Assembly (NCBI GenBank): GCA_003220475.1
Contig: QHSO01000087.1
Location: forward strand, 1 to 34,628
Origin: Candidatus Rokuibacteriota bacterium
Lineage (GTDB): Bacteria; Methylomirabilota; Methylomirabilia; Rokubacteriales; CSP1-6
Length of the DNA stretch: 34,628 nt
Direction of reading: 5' to 3'
Part shown: positions 1-8,872 of the stretch, one piece after another
Numbering within the stretch: the stretch's first letter is position 1
How the letters are laid out: the number at the start of each line of letters is the position of its first letter
Made by a program: the position numbers and the translations under genes
The notes under the pieces: generated by a model
Seen by the model: the letters and a program-made list of their open reading frames with translations, nothing else
Told to the model about the DNA's origin: nothing
Databases searched by the model: none

Positions 1-738
1 TCCGTTGGTGTCGAATTCGGTCACGAAGCCATGGCCCGCCCCCGCCACGTCATCGTGCTTGGCCGCGTCCTGCTGGGCATAGGCGACATAGATCTTGCCG
101 CCCAGCACCTGAACGTTGAACGGCGCAAAGCCCGACGGCAGATTCGGGTCCGTGAAGTGCCCGGCTAGATCGGGCGACCCTGCCTCTCCCTTGAGCACGT
201 CGATCGTGCCGGCCCTGAAGTTGGCGGAGAGGAGGTACGCATGACCGCCGACCATCACCTGCGTGGTCCCCTTGTATACGTTGGCGTCGGAGGCGAGCTG
301 GAGAGTCTCCGCGGCGTTCCCGAGCGCTCCCCGCCAGCCGGAGACCGTCCCGTCCTCGCTGACGAAGAGGAAAGCGTCACCGTTGAACGCGGGACTCCCG
401 GCCGAATTGAACGCCTGACCAGTCACATTCCCCGCGCCGGGGATCGTCACCTCGAGCCCCAGCTTGCTTGTGACGTTCGTGGTCGGGTTCACGTTGTAGA
501 GCACCGCCAATCCCGCTCCGTTAGCCGAAACCCAGAAGGGACTCATGGAGGAATGAGCGATACCCCACGCGTTCTTCAGGTGTGGATCGGTGAGCTGCGC
601 GGCATTGACCGATTGATCGTCGGTGACCAGGTTGGTCACGTCGAAGACCTCGGCGTTTGCCGGGGCATCCGGACCGAGCACAAGAGTCAGGAACAGAGCG
701 GCCAGAACGATTGGGAAGAGCTTCACCAGAGTCGACAT
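1..738 (-). CDS. TIGR03118 family secreted protein (5' part; 3' end beyond window)
   Basis: An open minus-strand frame of 246 codons runs from ATG at 738 off the window edge with no stop. The N-terminus is a signal peptide (MSTLVKLFPIVLAALFLTLV..., probable cleavage after PANA). It is followed by a pattern I recognise from TIGR03118 proteins: VTNLVTDD near residue 35, DPHLKNAWGIAHS, SPFWVSANGAG, then TIPGAGNVTGQAFN and FLFVSEDGTVSGW. These proteins are predicted exported beta-propeller-like proteins of unknown function. A GGAG lies about 9 nt before the ATG. It is 66 bp downstream of the third solute-binding gene on the same strand, so it could be read from that operon. The family call is from remembered motifs. 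The C-terminus, where some members carry a PEP-CTERM anchor, is not visible. Confidence 0.8.
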   Translation of the reverse strand, partial: MSTLVKLFPIVLAALFLTLVLGPDAPANAEVFDVTNLVTDDQSVNAAQLTDPHLKNAWGIAHSSMSPFWVSANGAGLAVLYNVNPTTNVTSKLGLEVTIPGAGNVTGQAFNSAGSPAFNGDAFLFVSEDGTVSGWRGALGNAAETLQLASDANVYKGTTQVMVGGHAYLLSANFRAGTIDVLKGEAGSPDLAGHFTDPNLPSGFAPFNVQVLGGKIYVAYAQQDAAKHDDVAGAGHGFVTEFDTNG

Positions 739-804
739 GGCTGGATCTCCAGTCTTCCGCCGGGGACGACCACTGCGCTTTCGCTTTCTAACTGACTCGG
801 CACA

Positions 805-2421
805 CTACTCCGCCAGCCACACCGTGTCGAGCTGCTGATTCAGAAAGTGGCTCGGCGTGATCGTCCAGCCGCGCACCTTCGCGCTGTGCGGAACGATGCG
901 GTGGTTTTGCAGCGTCCACAGGTAGTGCGCTTCCTCGTCGAGCAACCGCTTCTCGAACGCGCGCAGATAGCGCTTGCGCTCCTCGGGATCCAGCGCGCGC
1001 GCCTGCTTCATGAACAGATCGTCGAGGACCGGATCCTTGTAGCGGCCGAAGTTGCGGTCGGAGATCCCGACCGACTGGAACTTGTCGATGTCCATGTCGG
1101 GCTCGACGACGAAGCTGCACTGGAAGTCCATGGCGACGTCGAAGTCGCCCCGCTGCAGCATCGGGTGATAGGCGGACGCCTCGATCGTCTCCTGACGCAC
1201 GCTGAGGCCGATCTGGCGCCACTGATCGATGAGCCAGATGCCGAGCGGCTCATAGGGCTGCGGGATCCCGCGGTTCTTGAAGACGAACGAAAACCCCTCG
1301 GGGATGCCGGCCTCACGCAGCAGGCGGCGAGCCTCCGCCCGGCTGGCCTTGATGTCGCGCCAATAGCCGGCGAGCTTTTCGAGCTCCTGCGGCGGCGTCG
1401 CCCACGGGGTGCCCGGCACCTGGATGCCGGCCACGTCCTTCACCACCGCGATGCGTGAGAGGTTCTTGGCGCCCTCGTAGCGATCGAGCGCGAGCGTGAG
1501 TGCGCGGCGCACGCGCTTGTCGTCCCACGGCTTGCGCTCGTGGTTCATGGCGACCAGCATCGAGCAGTCCCACGGGCTCTCCTGCACGGTGATCTTCGGC
1601 CCGAGCGCGCCGATGAGGCTGTCGCGCTCCGCGGGGCTGAAGCTGCGGAACTGGATGTGGGCGCGCTCGCCGCGAATCGCCGCCACCTGCGCCGACGACG
1701 AGCTCACGAACAGCGCGCGGTAGCCGTCGAGGTACGGCTTGCCGCGATCCCAGTAATTCGGGTTCTTCTTGCCGATCCAGTGCGAGCCCTTGACGTGCTC
1801 GACGAAGGTGAAGGGCCCGGTGCCCATCACGTTCTTTTCGTACCAGCGGATGTCTTTCGCGAGGATGTCGGCTTTGTAGATCCAGCCGTAGGGGGAGGCC
1901 AGCGTCATGAGGAACGATGCCTCCGGCCACTTGAGCCGGAAGCGGATCGTCGACGCATCCGGCGCCTCGATCGCTTCGACGGCGCGGTACTGGCCCTTGC
2001 GATACGACGACGTCTCCGCAGGCGGGAACACGATCTTGTCGTAGCTCGCCTTCGCATCGCGCGACGTCATGACGGTGCCGTCGTGGAAGCGTACGCCGGA
2101 TCGCAGCTTCAGTGTGTAGACGAGCCCGTCGGGCGAAACCGTCCACGACTCCGCGAGGTCGGGCACGACCTTCGTGCCGGTTCGATCGAACGGATCGACG
2201 CGCAGCAGCGTGTTGTAGTGCGGCGCCAGCGGGTGCACGACGCCGAAGGTGCCCTCTTTGTGGCCGTCATAGGAAGGCGGCTCGGACGGCACGAGGAAGA
2301 TCAGCTCGCCACCGGAACGCGGCTTGTCCTGAGCGAGCGCAGATGAGGGAAGCGCGGGCGAGAGCAGCGCGAGCACGGCGATCGAGGCGGCCATCAGGGC
2401 CGCGGGGACTCTTGTCTTCAT
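805..2421 (-). CDS. ABC transporter substrate-binding protein, family 5 (paralog 1)
   Basis: This 538-residue protein is a periplasmic receptor of the oligopeptide/dipeptide/nickel type (SBP_bac_5). It has a Sec signal peptide (about residues 1-30, ending SSALAQ) and then the family core: SGGELIFLVPSEPPSYDGH, LAESWTVSPDGLVYTLKLR, GVRFHDGTVMTSRDAKASYD and MGTGPFTFVEHVKGSHW. It ends ...NQQLDTVWLAE. The start is supported by GAGAGA about 5 nt before the ATG. It is the last of three tandem paralogs, 29 bp after paralog 2, and the two align almost without gaps. No permease or ATPase gene lies nearby, so it must serve a transporter encoded elsewhere or act as a sensor or scavenger. The ligand cannot be read from sequence. 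Confidence 0.92.
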   Translation of the reverse strand: MKTRVPAALMAASIAVLALLSPALPSSALAQDKPRSGGELIFLVPSEPPSYDGHKEGTFGVVHPLAPHYNTLLRVDPFDRTGTKVVPDLAESWTVSPDGLVYTLKLRSGVRFHDGTVMTSRDAKASYDKIVFPPAETSSYRKGQYRAVEAIEAPDASTIRFRLKWPEASFLMTLASPYGWIYKADILAKDIRWYEKNVMGTGPFTFVEHVKGSHWIGKKNPNYWDRGKPYLDGYRALFVSSSSAQVAAIRGERAHIQFRSFSPAERDSLIGALGPKITVQESPWDCSMLVAMNHERKPWDDKRVRRALTLALDRYEGAKNLSRIAVVKDVAGIQVPGTPWATPPQELEKLAGYWRDIKASRAEARRLLREAGIPEGFSFVFKNRGIPQPYEPLGIWLIDQWRQIGLSVRQETIEASAYHPMLQRGDFDVAMDFQCSFVVEPDMDIDKFQSVGISDRNFGRYKDPVLDDLFMKQARALDPEERKRYLRAFEKRLLDEEAHYLWTLQNHRIVPHSAKVRGWTITPSHFLNQQLDTVWLAE

Positions 2422-2450
2422 GATTCTCTCGTTTGGCCTGCGCGCGGACG

Positions 2451-4037
2451 TTACTCCGCGAGCCAGACGCTGTCGAGCTGTTGGTTGAGGAAGTGCGACG
2501 GCGTGATCGTCCAGCCGCGCATCTTGGCGCTATGCGCGACGATGCGATGCCACTGGAGTGTGAAAAGGTAGTGGACCTCGTCATCGAGCAACCGCTTCTC
2601 GAACGCGCGGAGGTACCGCTTGCGTTCCTCGGGATCCACGGCGCGCGACTGTTTCACGTAGAGGTCGTCGAGCACCGGGTCCTTGTAGCGGCTGTAGTTG
2701 TTGTCGGAGATGCCGACGGACTGGAACTTCTGGATGTCGAAGTCGGGCTCCACCACGAAGCCGCACTGGGCGTCGCTGGCGACTTCGAAATCGCCGCGCC
2801 GGAGATGCGAGACGTGGGCCGATGCCTCGATGGTCTCCATCCGCACGTTCACGCCGATCTGCTTCCACTGGTCGATGAGCCAGATCGCGATCGGCTCGTA
2901 CGGTTGCGGGATACCCCGATTCTTGAAGGTGAACGCGAAGCCCTCCGGCACACCGGCCTCTCGCAGCAGCCGGCGGGCCTCGGTGCGGCCCGCCTTGATG
3001 TCGCGCCCGTAGCCCGCGAGCTTCTCCAGCTCCGCGGGCGGCGTGGCCCACGGGGTCCCGGGTACCTGGATTCCGCCCACCTCCTTGACGACGGCGATGC
3101 GCGAGAGGCTCTTCGACGCCTCCCAGCGGTCGAGGGCAAGCGTCAGGGCTCGGCGCACGCGCTTGTCGTCGAAGGGCTTGCGCTCATGGTTCATCGTCAC
3201 GAGCTGGCCACAGCCCCACGGGCTCTCCTGCACCGCGATCTTCGGCCCCAGCGCGGCCAAGAGCGCGTCGCGGTCGGCCGGACTGAAGCTGCGGAACTGG
3301 ACGTGGGCGCGCTCGCCCCGAATGGCGGCGACCTGCGCGGATGAGGAAGAGATGAACAAGGCGCGGTAACCGTCCAGATAGGGCCGGCTCTTGTCCCAGT
3401 AGTCCGGGTTCTTCCGGCCGACCCAGTGCGAGCCCTTGACGTGCTCGACGAACTTGAACGGGCCGGTGCCCATCACGTTGGTTTCGTACCAACGCACGTC
3501 GCGGGCGAGGATATCCGCCTTGAAGATCCAGTTGTACGGCGAGGCCAGGTTGGTCAGGAACGAGGCCTGGGGCCATTTCAGCCGAAACACGACCGTCTGC
3601 GGGTCGGGCGTCTCGACGACCTCGATGGCCGTGTAGGCGCCCTTCCGCATCGAAACCACGTTCGCCGACGGGAAGGCGATCTTGTCGTACGAGGCCTTGA
3701 CGTCGCGCGACGTCATCGGGCTGCCGTCGTGGAAGCGCACGCCCTGCCGCAGCCGCAGCATATACACGAGCCCGTCGGGTGAGATCGTCCACGACTCGGC
3801 GAGGTCCGGCACCACTCGCGTGCCGGTGCGGTCCGTAGGATCGATGCGCAACAGCGTGTTGTAGTGCGGGGCCAGTGGATGCACGACGCCGAAAGTGCCT
3901 TCGCGATGGCCATCGTAGGAGGGCGGCTCGGACGGCACGAGGAAGATCAGCTCGCCGCCCGAGCGCAGCCTCTCCTGGGCCGACGCCGGTGACGCCAGGG
4001 CGAAGACGACGAGCGCGATGGCGACCGGGATGCGCAT
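2451..4037 (-). CDS. ABC transporter substrate-binding protein, family 5 (paralog 2)
   Basis: A 528-residue SBP_bac_5 periplasmic receptor. I place the start at the ATG at 4037 because it begins a normal signal peptide (MRIPVAIALVVFALASPASAQ). It also lies 4 nt after the stop of paralog 3, and GGGCGGAG just upstream serves as ribosome-binding site. An upstream in-frame ATG at 4088 would add 17 non-signal-like residues inside paralog 3. Core motifs match paralog 1 (SGGELIFLVPSEPPSYDGH, RFHDGSPMTSRDVKASYD, GTGPFKFVEHVKGSHW), and the C-terminus NQQLDSVWLAE is intact. It is the middle gene of a presumed three-gene transcript. It is a recent duplicate of its neighbours, judged by near-gapless alignment. 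The ligand is unknown. Confidence 0.92.
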   Translation of the reverse strand: MRIPVAIALVVFALASPASAQERLRSGGELIFLVPSEPPSYDGHREGTFGVVHPLAPHYNTLLRIDPTDRTGTRVVPDLAESWTISPDGLVYMLRLRQGVRFHDGSPMTSRDVKASYDKIAFPSANVVSMRKGAYTAIEVVETPDPQTVVFRLKWPQASFLTNLASPYNWIFKADILARDVRWYETNVMGTGPFKFVEHVKGSHWVGRKNPDYWDKSRPYLDGYRALFISSSSAQVAAIRGERAHVQFRSFSPADRDALLAALGPKIAVQESPWGCGQLVTMNHERKPFDDKRVRRALTLALDRWEASKSLSRIAVVKEVGGIQVPGTPWATPPAELEKLAGYGRDIKAGRTEARRLLREAGVPEGFAFTFKNRGIPQPYEPIAIWLIDQWKQIGVNVRMETIEASAHVSHLRRGDFEVASDAQCGFVVEPDFDIQKFQSVGISDNNYSRYKDPVLDDLYVKQSRAVDPEERKRYLRAFEKRLLDDEVHYLFTLQWHRIVAHSAKMRGWTITPSHFLNQQLDSVWLAE

Positions 4038-4041
4038 GGCG

Positions 4042-5481
4042 TTACTCCGCCCGGATGATGCGGCGCCGTTCGTCGACGTCGCGCGCACGGGCCTGCCGGT
4101 CGTACAGCGCGTCCAGCGCGCGGTCGGTGAAGCGCCCGTAACTGGCGTCCGTGCGATCGGCCGAGAGGAACTTGTAGAGATCGAGATCGGGCTCGACGAT
4201 GTAGCCGCATTGCCCGTCCATGCTGACCTCGAAGTCGCCGCTGCGCAGCGCGTGGAACCAGGCGGCGCTCTCCAGCACCCGCACAGTGGCGTTGAGTCCG
4301 ATCTTCTTCCACTGGTCCACGAGCCAGATGGCGAGCGGCTCGTATGGCTCGGGCAGGTTGCGGTTGTTGAGCACGAAGGCGAAGCCGTCGGGCACGTTGG
4401 CCTCGCGCAGCAGCCGGCGCGCTTCCGCGCGCGAGGCCTCCAGGTCGCGCCCGAACCCGGCGAGCCGCCCGAGCTCCGCCTCGCTGGCCGCGTAGGTGGT
4501 GCCGGGCACCTGCACGCCGCCGACCTCCTTCACGATGGTGATGCGTGACAGCGCCTTCGATCCGCGCCAGCGGTCGACGGCGAGCGTCAGCGCACGCCGC
4601 GCCCGCGGATCGTCCCACGGCTTCTTCTCATGGTGCGGCACCACCCACAACGCGCAGTCCCAGGGACTCTCTTTGACGGTGATGCGCGAGCCGAGCGCGC
4701 CCACCAGCGCGTCGCGCGCGCTCGGATTGAATGCGCGGAACTCGATCAGCGCGCGCTCGCCGCGTACGGCCGCGATGCGCGCGGCGGTGTTCGGAACGAA
4801 GATCGCGCGATAGCCGGCGAGATAGGGCCGGCCGCGGTCCCAGTAGTCAGCGAACTTCTTGCCGACCCAGTGCGAGCCCTTCACATGCTCGACGAACGTG
4901 AACGGGCCCGTCCCGAGGATGTTCTTCTCGTACCAGTGCGGGTCCTTCGCCAGGATGTCGGCCTTGTAGATCCAGTTCCACGGCGAGGCCAGGCCGGAGA
5001 GGAAACCCGCCGATGGGTGCTTCAGCCGAAAGATCACCGTCTCGGCGTCCGATGCCTCGAGCGCCTCCACCACCGCGTACTGCCCCTTGCGCGGGCTCGT
5101 CAGGCCCGGCGGCGGATTGAGAATCTTGTCATACGACGCCTTGACGTCGCGCGAGGTGAGCGGCGAGCCGTCGTGGAACTTCACACCGCGGCGGATCTTG
5201 AACGCATAGGTCAGGCCGTCCTTCGAAACTACCCAGCTCTCGGCGAGGTCGCCGACCACCTTGGTCCCGGCAGTGTCCGTGGGATCGACCCGCAACAGCG
5301 TGCTGTAGTGCGGCGCCGCCGGGTGGATGAGGCCGAACGTCTCCTCACGATGCGCATCGTACGTCGGGCTCTCCGAGCCGACGACAAAGACGAGCTCACC
5401 ACCCGACCGCGGCGCCTGCGCGTACGCCGGTGTACCGAGCGCCAGGATCAGTGCGATCGTCAGGACGAGACGTGGACGCAT
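4042..5481 (-). CDS. ABC transporter substrate-binding protein, family 5 (paralog 3, C-terminally truncated)
   Basis: This is the first-transcribed of the three SBP_bac_5 paralogs, with ATG at 5481 and a strong GAGGAGG about 8 nt upstream. It has 479 residues with signal peptide MRPRLVLTIALILALGTPAYAQ. It tracks the paralogs to the ERRRIIRA segment, aligned with ERKRYLRA in paralog 2. It then jumps straight to the terminal E and stop, so the 49 residues forming the end of the fold (FEKRLL... to ...VWLA) are missing. Its length is exactly 49 residues below paralog 2. The terminal DNA GCGGAGTAACG is identical to the end of paralog 2, which points to an in-frame internal deletion rather than a premature stop. 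Loss of the last strands of lobe I may impair folding. An assembly error is possible. Confidence 0.85.
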   Translation of the reverse strand: MRPRLVLTIALILALGTPAYAQAPRSGGELVFVVGSESPTYDAHREETFGLIHPAAPHYSTLLRVDPTDTAGTKVVGDLAESWVVSKDGLTYAFKIRRGVKFHDGSPLTSRDVKASYDKILNPPPGLTSPRKGQYAVVEALEASDAETVIFRLKHPSAGFLSGLASPWNWIYKADILAKDPHWYEKNILGTGPFTFVEHVKGSHWVGKKFADYWDRGRPYLAGYRAIFVPNTAARIAAVRGERALIEFRAFNPSARDALVGALGSRITVKESPWDCALWVVPHHEKKPWDDPRARRALTLAVDRWRGSKALSRITIVKEVGGVQVPGTTYAASEAELGRLAGFGRDLEASRAEARRLLREANVPDGFAFVLNNRNLPEPYEPLAIWLVDQWKKIGLNATVRVLESAAWFHALRSGDFEVSMDGQCGYIVEPDLDLYKFLSADRTDASYGRFTDRALDALYDRQARARDVDERRRIIRAE

Positions 5482-5554
5482 CGTCGGTCCTCCTCGTCGG
5501 AGAGTGGGGAGCAGAGTCTAGTACAGACGCGCAACCTGTGCTCAGCTATGGGCC

Positions 5555-6004
5555 ATGACGCCACTCACCGTGCAGGGTCCGCATCCGCCGACGGCCGCCA
5601 ACACCACGTGGCCCAACGTGCTGCACACGCGCATCGCGGATGTGCTCGCGCAGATGAAAGCCCCGCCGTGGTCCAAGCGCATCATCGCCGACGAGCGTCA
5701 GCTGGTGACGCTGATCGCGAGCCCACCCGGCGGCGGCAACCGACCCCACTGGCACAGCGACTTCGACGAATGGTGGGTCGTGCTCGCGGGCACGTTGCAA
5801 TGGGAGCTGACGGGCGGGACGATCGTGCGCGCCAACAAGGACGATATCGTGTGGGTGCCGCGCGGGACCGTGCACCACATCAGCAACGTCGGCGCCGAGC
5901 TCTCGCTGCGGCTGGCCGTCGCCATGCCGCCGGCCATGCACTACTTCAGCCCGTGCGAGCAGTGCGGCTTCACCGACGACGGCCCGCGCCAGTGGACCGC
6001 CTGA
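5555..6004 (+). CDS. Cupin-domain protein
   Basis: A 149-residue single-domain cupin. Motif 1 is visible as H65-W-H67-x4-E72 followed by G79. Motif 2 is P102-R-G104-T-V-H107, giving the usual three-His one-Glu metal site. A C-terminal CEQCGF segment adds two cysteines. Such proteins bind a divalent metal and act as small oxygenases, isomerases or sensors; the substrate is not deducible. It lies 7 bp upstream of the LarA-like gene on the same strand and diverges from the SBP operon across a 73-bp gap. The ATG has only a weak ribosome-binding site. Confidence 0.85.
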   Translation: MTPLTVQGPHPPTAANTTWPNVLHTRIADVLAQMKAPPWSKRIIADERQLVTLIASPPGGGNRPHWHSDFDEWWVVLAGTLQWELTGGTIVRANKDDIVWVPRGTVHHISNVGAELSLRLAVAMPPAMHYFSPCEQCGFTDDGPRQWTA

Positions 6005-6011
6005 GACGCCC

Positions 6012-7400
6012 GTGAAGTTCGCGCTGCCCTACGGCGACGGCACGCTGACGGCGACGCTGCCAGACGGAGCGCGGCGCGTCTCGGTCGAGGCCGCGGGTGC
6101 GCTGCCGCCGCTCGCCGATCTCGACCATGCCGTCCGGCAGGCGCTCGCCAAGCCGCTGGGGCTGCCGCGTATCCGCGATCTGGTCAAGCCGAGCGATCGC
6201 ATCACCATCGCGTTCGACGATCACACGACCGGATCGTTCGGGCCGATTCGGCCGGTGGCGATCCGCGCCGTCCTCGACGAGCTGGGCGCGGCGGGCGTGT
6301 CGCGCTCGCAGGTGCGCCTGGTGTGCGCGAACGCGCTGCACCGGATGTGCCGGCCGGCCGAGCTCGCGCGTCTGCTCGACGACGCGCTCGTCGCAGAATT
6401 CCAAACGCGCCTGTCATGCCACGACGCAGAAGATCGTGAGCAGATCGCCGACCTCGGTGTGACGTCCGAGCGCGGCTATCCCGTCGAGGTGAGCCGGCTC
6501 GTCACCGATGCCGACCTCACCGTGTACGTGAACACGAATTACATCCGCGGATTCACGGGCGGCTGGAAGTCGGTCTGCGTCGGCCTCTCGACGTGGCGCT
6601 CGATCCGCGTGACCCACGATCCCGACGGGATGTCGATGTCGCTGCAGCGCAATCGCATGCACGCCGTGCTGGACGAGATGGGTCGCCATCTCGAGGCGCG
6701 TCTCGGACGCCGCATCTTCAAGATCGACACGCTGCTCGCCGATGCCTTTCACGCCGCGCGCGTCTTCGCCGGGGGCGTGGACGAGACGCGACGCGCGGCC
6801 CTCGACGTCCAGACGCAGCGCTTCCCATCGCGCCGGGCCGCGGCATCCGAGCCGGTCGACATCCTCGTCTATGGGGTGCCCGACTCGAGCCCCTATGCGA
6901 TCTGGGCGTCGGTGAACCCGATCCTCACGCTGATTTCGATGGGACTCGGTTATCTCGGCGGCATGATCGACGCCGCCGGCAAGCCGGGTTGCACGGTCAT
7001 CATGGCCGCCGCCGCCACCGACACGTGGGACCGCGTCCATCATCCGTCGTATCCCGACGTCTGGGACCGCGTGCTCACCCACACGCGCGATCCGTACGAG
7101 ATCAACGCCCGCTTCGAGGACGAGTTCGCACGCCACGCCACGTACATCGATGCCTACCGGCATCGCTTCGCCTTCCATCCGATCCACGCGATCCTGGCCA
7201 CGCATCCACTCAAACGGCTGCGCCGCGTCGGTCGCGTCATCGTCGCCGGCCCGCGCGACGCGCATGTGCCGCGGCATCTCGGCTGGGAGGTGGCGGGCAG
7301 CGTGGAAGAGGCGGTGGCGCGGGCGCAAGCTCTTCACGGGCGCGGCGCCAGCATCGGCGTCGTCGAACAGCCGGGCATGCCGGCGAATCCGGATCGCTAG
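6012..7400 (+). CDS. LarA-like (lactate racemase / DUF2088) family protein
   Basis: A 462-residue protein starting at GTG 6012, directly after the cupin. It has the LarA layout: DDHTT at 69-73 where LarA has DDxTR, NALHR with H110, a G-F-T-G-G-W-K186 loop and VTH202. In Lactobacillus LarA the nickel-pincer nucleotide is attached to Lys184 and His108 and His200 contribute to the site; K186, H110 and H202 fall at matching offsets. The Arg of the DDxTR motif is Thr73 here, so a 2-hydroxyacid racemase or epimerase of different specificity is likely, or a cofactor-free role. No larB, larC or larE gene for cofactor synthesis is present in the window. The following SDR gene may act on the same hydroxyacid (inference). 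Confidence 0.8.
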   Translation: MKFALPYGDGTLTATLPDGARRVSVEAAGALPPLADLDHAVRQALAKPLGLPRIRDLVKPSDRITIAFDDHTTGSFGPIRPVAIRAVLDELGAAGVSRSQVRLVCANALHRMCRPAELARLLDDALVAEFQTRLSCHDAEDREQIADLGVTSERGYPVEVSRLVTDADLTVYVNTNYIRGFTGGWKSVCVGLSTWRSIRVTHDPDGMSMSLQRNRMHAVLDEMGRHLEARLGRRIFKIDTLLADAFHAARVFAGGVDETRRAALDVQTQRFPSRRAAASEPVDILVYGVPDSSPYAIWASVNPILTLISMGLGYLGGMIDAAGKPGCTVIMAAAATDTWDRVHHPSYPDVWDRVLTHTRDPYEINARFEDEFARHATYIDAYRHRFAFHPIHAILATHPLKRLRRVGRVIVAGPRDAHVPRHLGWEVAGSVEEAVARAQALHGRGASIGVVEQPGMPANPDR

Positions 7401-7416
7401 ACCAAAGGAGAGGTTG

Positions 7417-8241
7417 ATGCTCACGGGAAAGACCGCCATCGTGACCGGCGGCGCGCGCGGCATCGGCGCGGGCATCGCTCGCGTGCTGGCCTCGCAAGGC
7501 GCGCAGGTGGCCGTCCTCGATCTCGACGGCGCCGAGGCCGAAAAAACGGCGGCCGCGCTGGCCGTGCCGGGACTCGCGGTGGCATGTGACGTCGCCATCG
7601 AAGCGGAGACGGCGAAGGCCGTGCGGTCCGTGGTCGAGCGGTTCGGCGGGCTCGACATCCTGGTGAACAACGCCGGCGTCGGGCGTGGCGCGAGCGATCC
7701 CAACGTCCCGCGCGCCGCGCGCGGAAGCCTCGGCAGCGGGGCCATGTCGGGGGCGCAGTGGGATGAGTACCTCTCGCAGAATCTGAGGACGACATTCGTG
7801 ACGACGGCGGCGGGACTGGCCGCGCTAAAGGCACGCGGCGGTGGCGCCATCGTCAACATCGCCTCGATCGCGGGGCTGGTTGCCTCGCCGAGGCTGCCGG
7901 CATACGCGGCGGCCAAGGCCGGAGTCATTTCGCTCACCAAGAGCCTCGCCCTCGAGTACGCGCCGCACGATATCCGGGTCAATGCGATCTGTCCCGGCTT
8001 CCTGTGGACGCGGGCGTGGGAAGGCCTGGCCGAGGCGATCAAGCTCGACACGCCCGATTTCGCGGCCCTGGACGCGCGCGGGGTCTTCCTCGAAGTCGTC
8101 AAGCGCGGCGTGCCGCTCGGACGCGAGCAGACGCCGGACGACATCGGCCAGCTGACGGCATTCCTCGCCAGCGACGCGGCGCGGAACATCACGGGGCAAT
8201 GGATCGCCGTGGACGGCGGCATCACCCTACGGCAGGCGTAG
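7417..8241 (+). CDS. SDR family NAD(P)-dependent oxidoreductase
   Basis: A 274-residue classical short-chain dehydrogenase. The ATG at 7417 is chosen because AAAGGAGAGG lies just before it and the nucleotide motif T10-G-G-A-R-G-I-G17 starts at the right distance. D35 at the end of beta-2 suggests NAD(H) preference. NNAG is at 84-87. The catalytic set is N122, S150, Y163 and K167, followed by the CPGF cap and C-terminal AVDGG. There is an insertion of about 15 residues rich in Gly, Ser and Ala near 99-113, between beta-4 and alpha-4. It is 16 bp after the LarA-like gene and probably co-transcribed. It oxidises or reduces an unidentified hydroxy/keto substrate in the cytoplasm. Confidence 0.92.
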   Translation: MLTGKTAIVTGGARGIGAGIARVLASQGAQVAVLDLDGAEAEKTAAALAVPGLAVACDVAIEAETAKAVRSVVERFGGLDILVNNAGVGRGASDPNVPRAARGSLGSGAMSGAQWDEYLSQNLRTTFVTTAAGLAALKARGGGAIVNIASIAGLVASPRLPAYAAAKAGVISLTKSLALEYAPHDIRVNAICPGFLWTRAWEGLAEAIKLDTPDFAALDARGVFLEVVKRGVPLGREQTPDDIGQLTAFLASDAARNITGQWIAVDGGITLRQA

Positions 8242-8431
8242 GGCTAGACGCGGCGCGGCGTCGCGGCCTTCGTGGGCGGGCGGTGCGGGCGCTGACGTTT
8301 TCCGTCCATCTCCCGTGCCGTTCTGGTCACGTCGGCGTGGTCAGTTTCGCGCCACGCCTCTGGGACTTTCGTCGGATTCGCTATTTTCGTCGCGCCGGCC
8401 GGCTGGTACTCGCTTTGCTTTTCAGCCGAGC

Positions 8432-8872
8432 ATGCAGATCCGACGGTCGCGCCTATTGTTCCTAGCCGTCCTCCTCGGTTCGGCAGCGTGCTGGTACTTC
8501 GGCGGCGTCGCCGAGCTCGAGGTGAAGCTGACCGGGCTCGCGACTCAGCCGCACGTGAACACGGCGTTTCAGGATCCCATCACCGGCCAGAGCGATGCGC
8601 TCATGACGCTGATCTGCTTTGCGCTCCTGGCGCCGATGGCCGTCCTCGCCGCGTTCATCATCGTGCTCTGCATGGTGAGAGGCGTCGAGGCCGTCGTGGT
8701 CTCGCTCCGCGGGCCCGGATGGTTCTCGCTACCGCTCGTCGGGACGTCGCTGGTCGCTGCGCTGTACGCGAGCAGTCAGCTGTGGCTGCCGACGTCGCTC
8801 TATGGACTCGGCATCGTCGCGCGGGCGTACTTCGTGTACTCGTACGGGCCGCTGTTCCTCGTGCATCACTAG
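8432..8872 (+). CDS. Hypothetical small multi-pass membrane protein
   Basis: A 146-residue protein from ATG 8432 (MQIRRSRLLFLAVLLG...). I see about four hydrophobic segments: residues 6-22, 56-82, 97-112 and 118-140. A polar loop between the first two (about 24-55) probably faces outside. The frame is open upstream to a GTG at 8315, but the added residues are Arg-rich and unlike a membrane N-terminus, so the ATG is preferred. No family is recognised. Its stop codon overlaps the stop of livF on the other strand (shared CTAG), so the two genes converge with no terminator space. The 190 bp before it shows no clear gene. Confidence 0.6.
   Translation: MQIRRSRLLFLAVLLGSAACWYFGGVAELEVKLTGLATQPHVNTAFQDPITGQSDALMTLICFALLAPMAVLAAFIIVLCMVRGVEAVVVSLRGPGWFSLPLVGTSLVAALYASSQLWLPTSLYGLGIVARAYFVYSYGPLFLVHH

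Noticed and set aside
805-5481. Tandem SBP genes as a mobile or amplified element
   Set aside because: No transposase, flanking repeats or target duplications; ordinary tandem gene duplication suffices.
6414-8225. A 603-codon minus-strand frame opposite the LarA-like and SDR genes
   Set aside because: Composition is shadow-like and both plus-strand genes have full family motifs and ribosome-binding sites.
8242-8431. Possible terminator hairpin after the SDR gene (GACGC/GCGTC arms near 8247-8262)
   Set aside because: Short 5-bp stem and no T-run; indistinguishable from chance in such GC-rich DNA.
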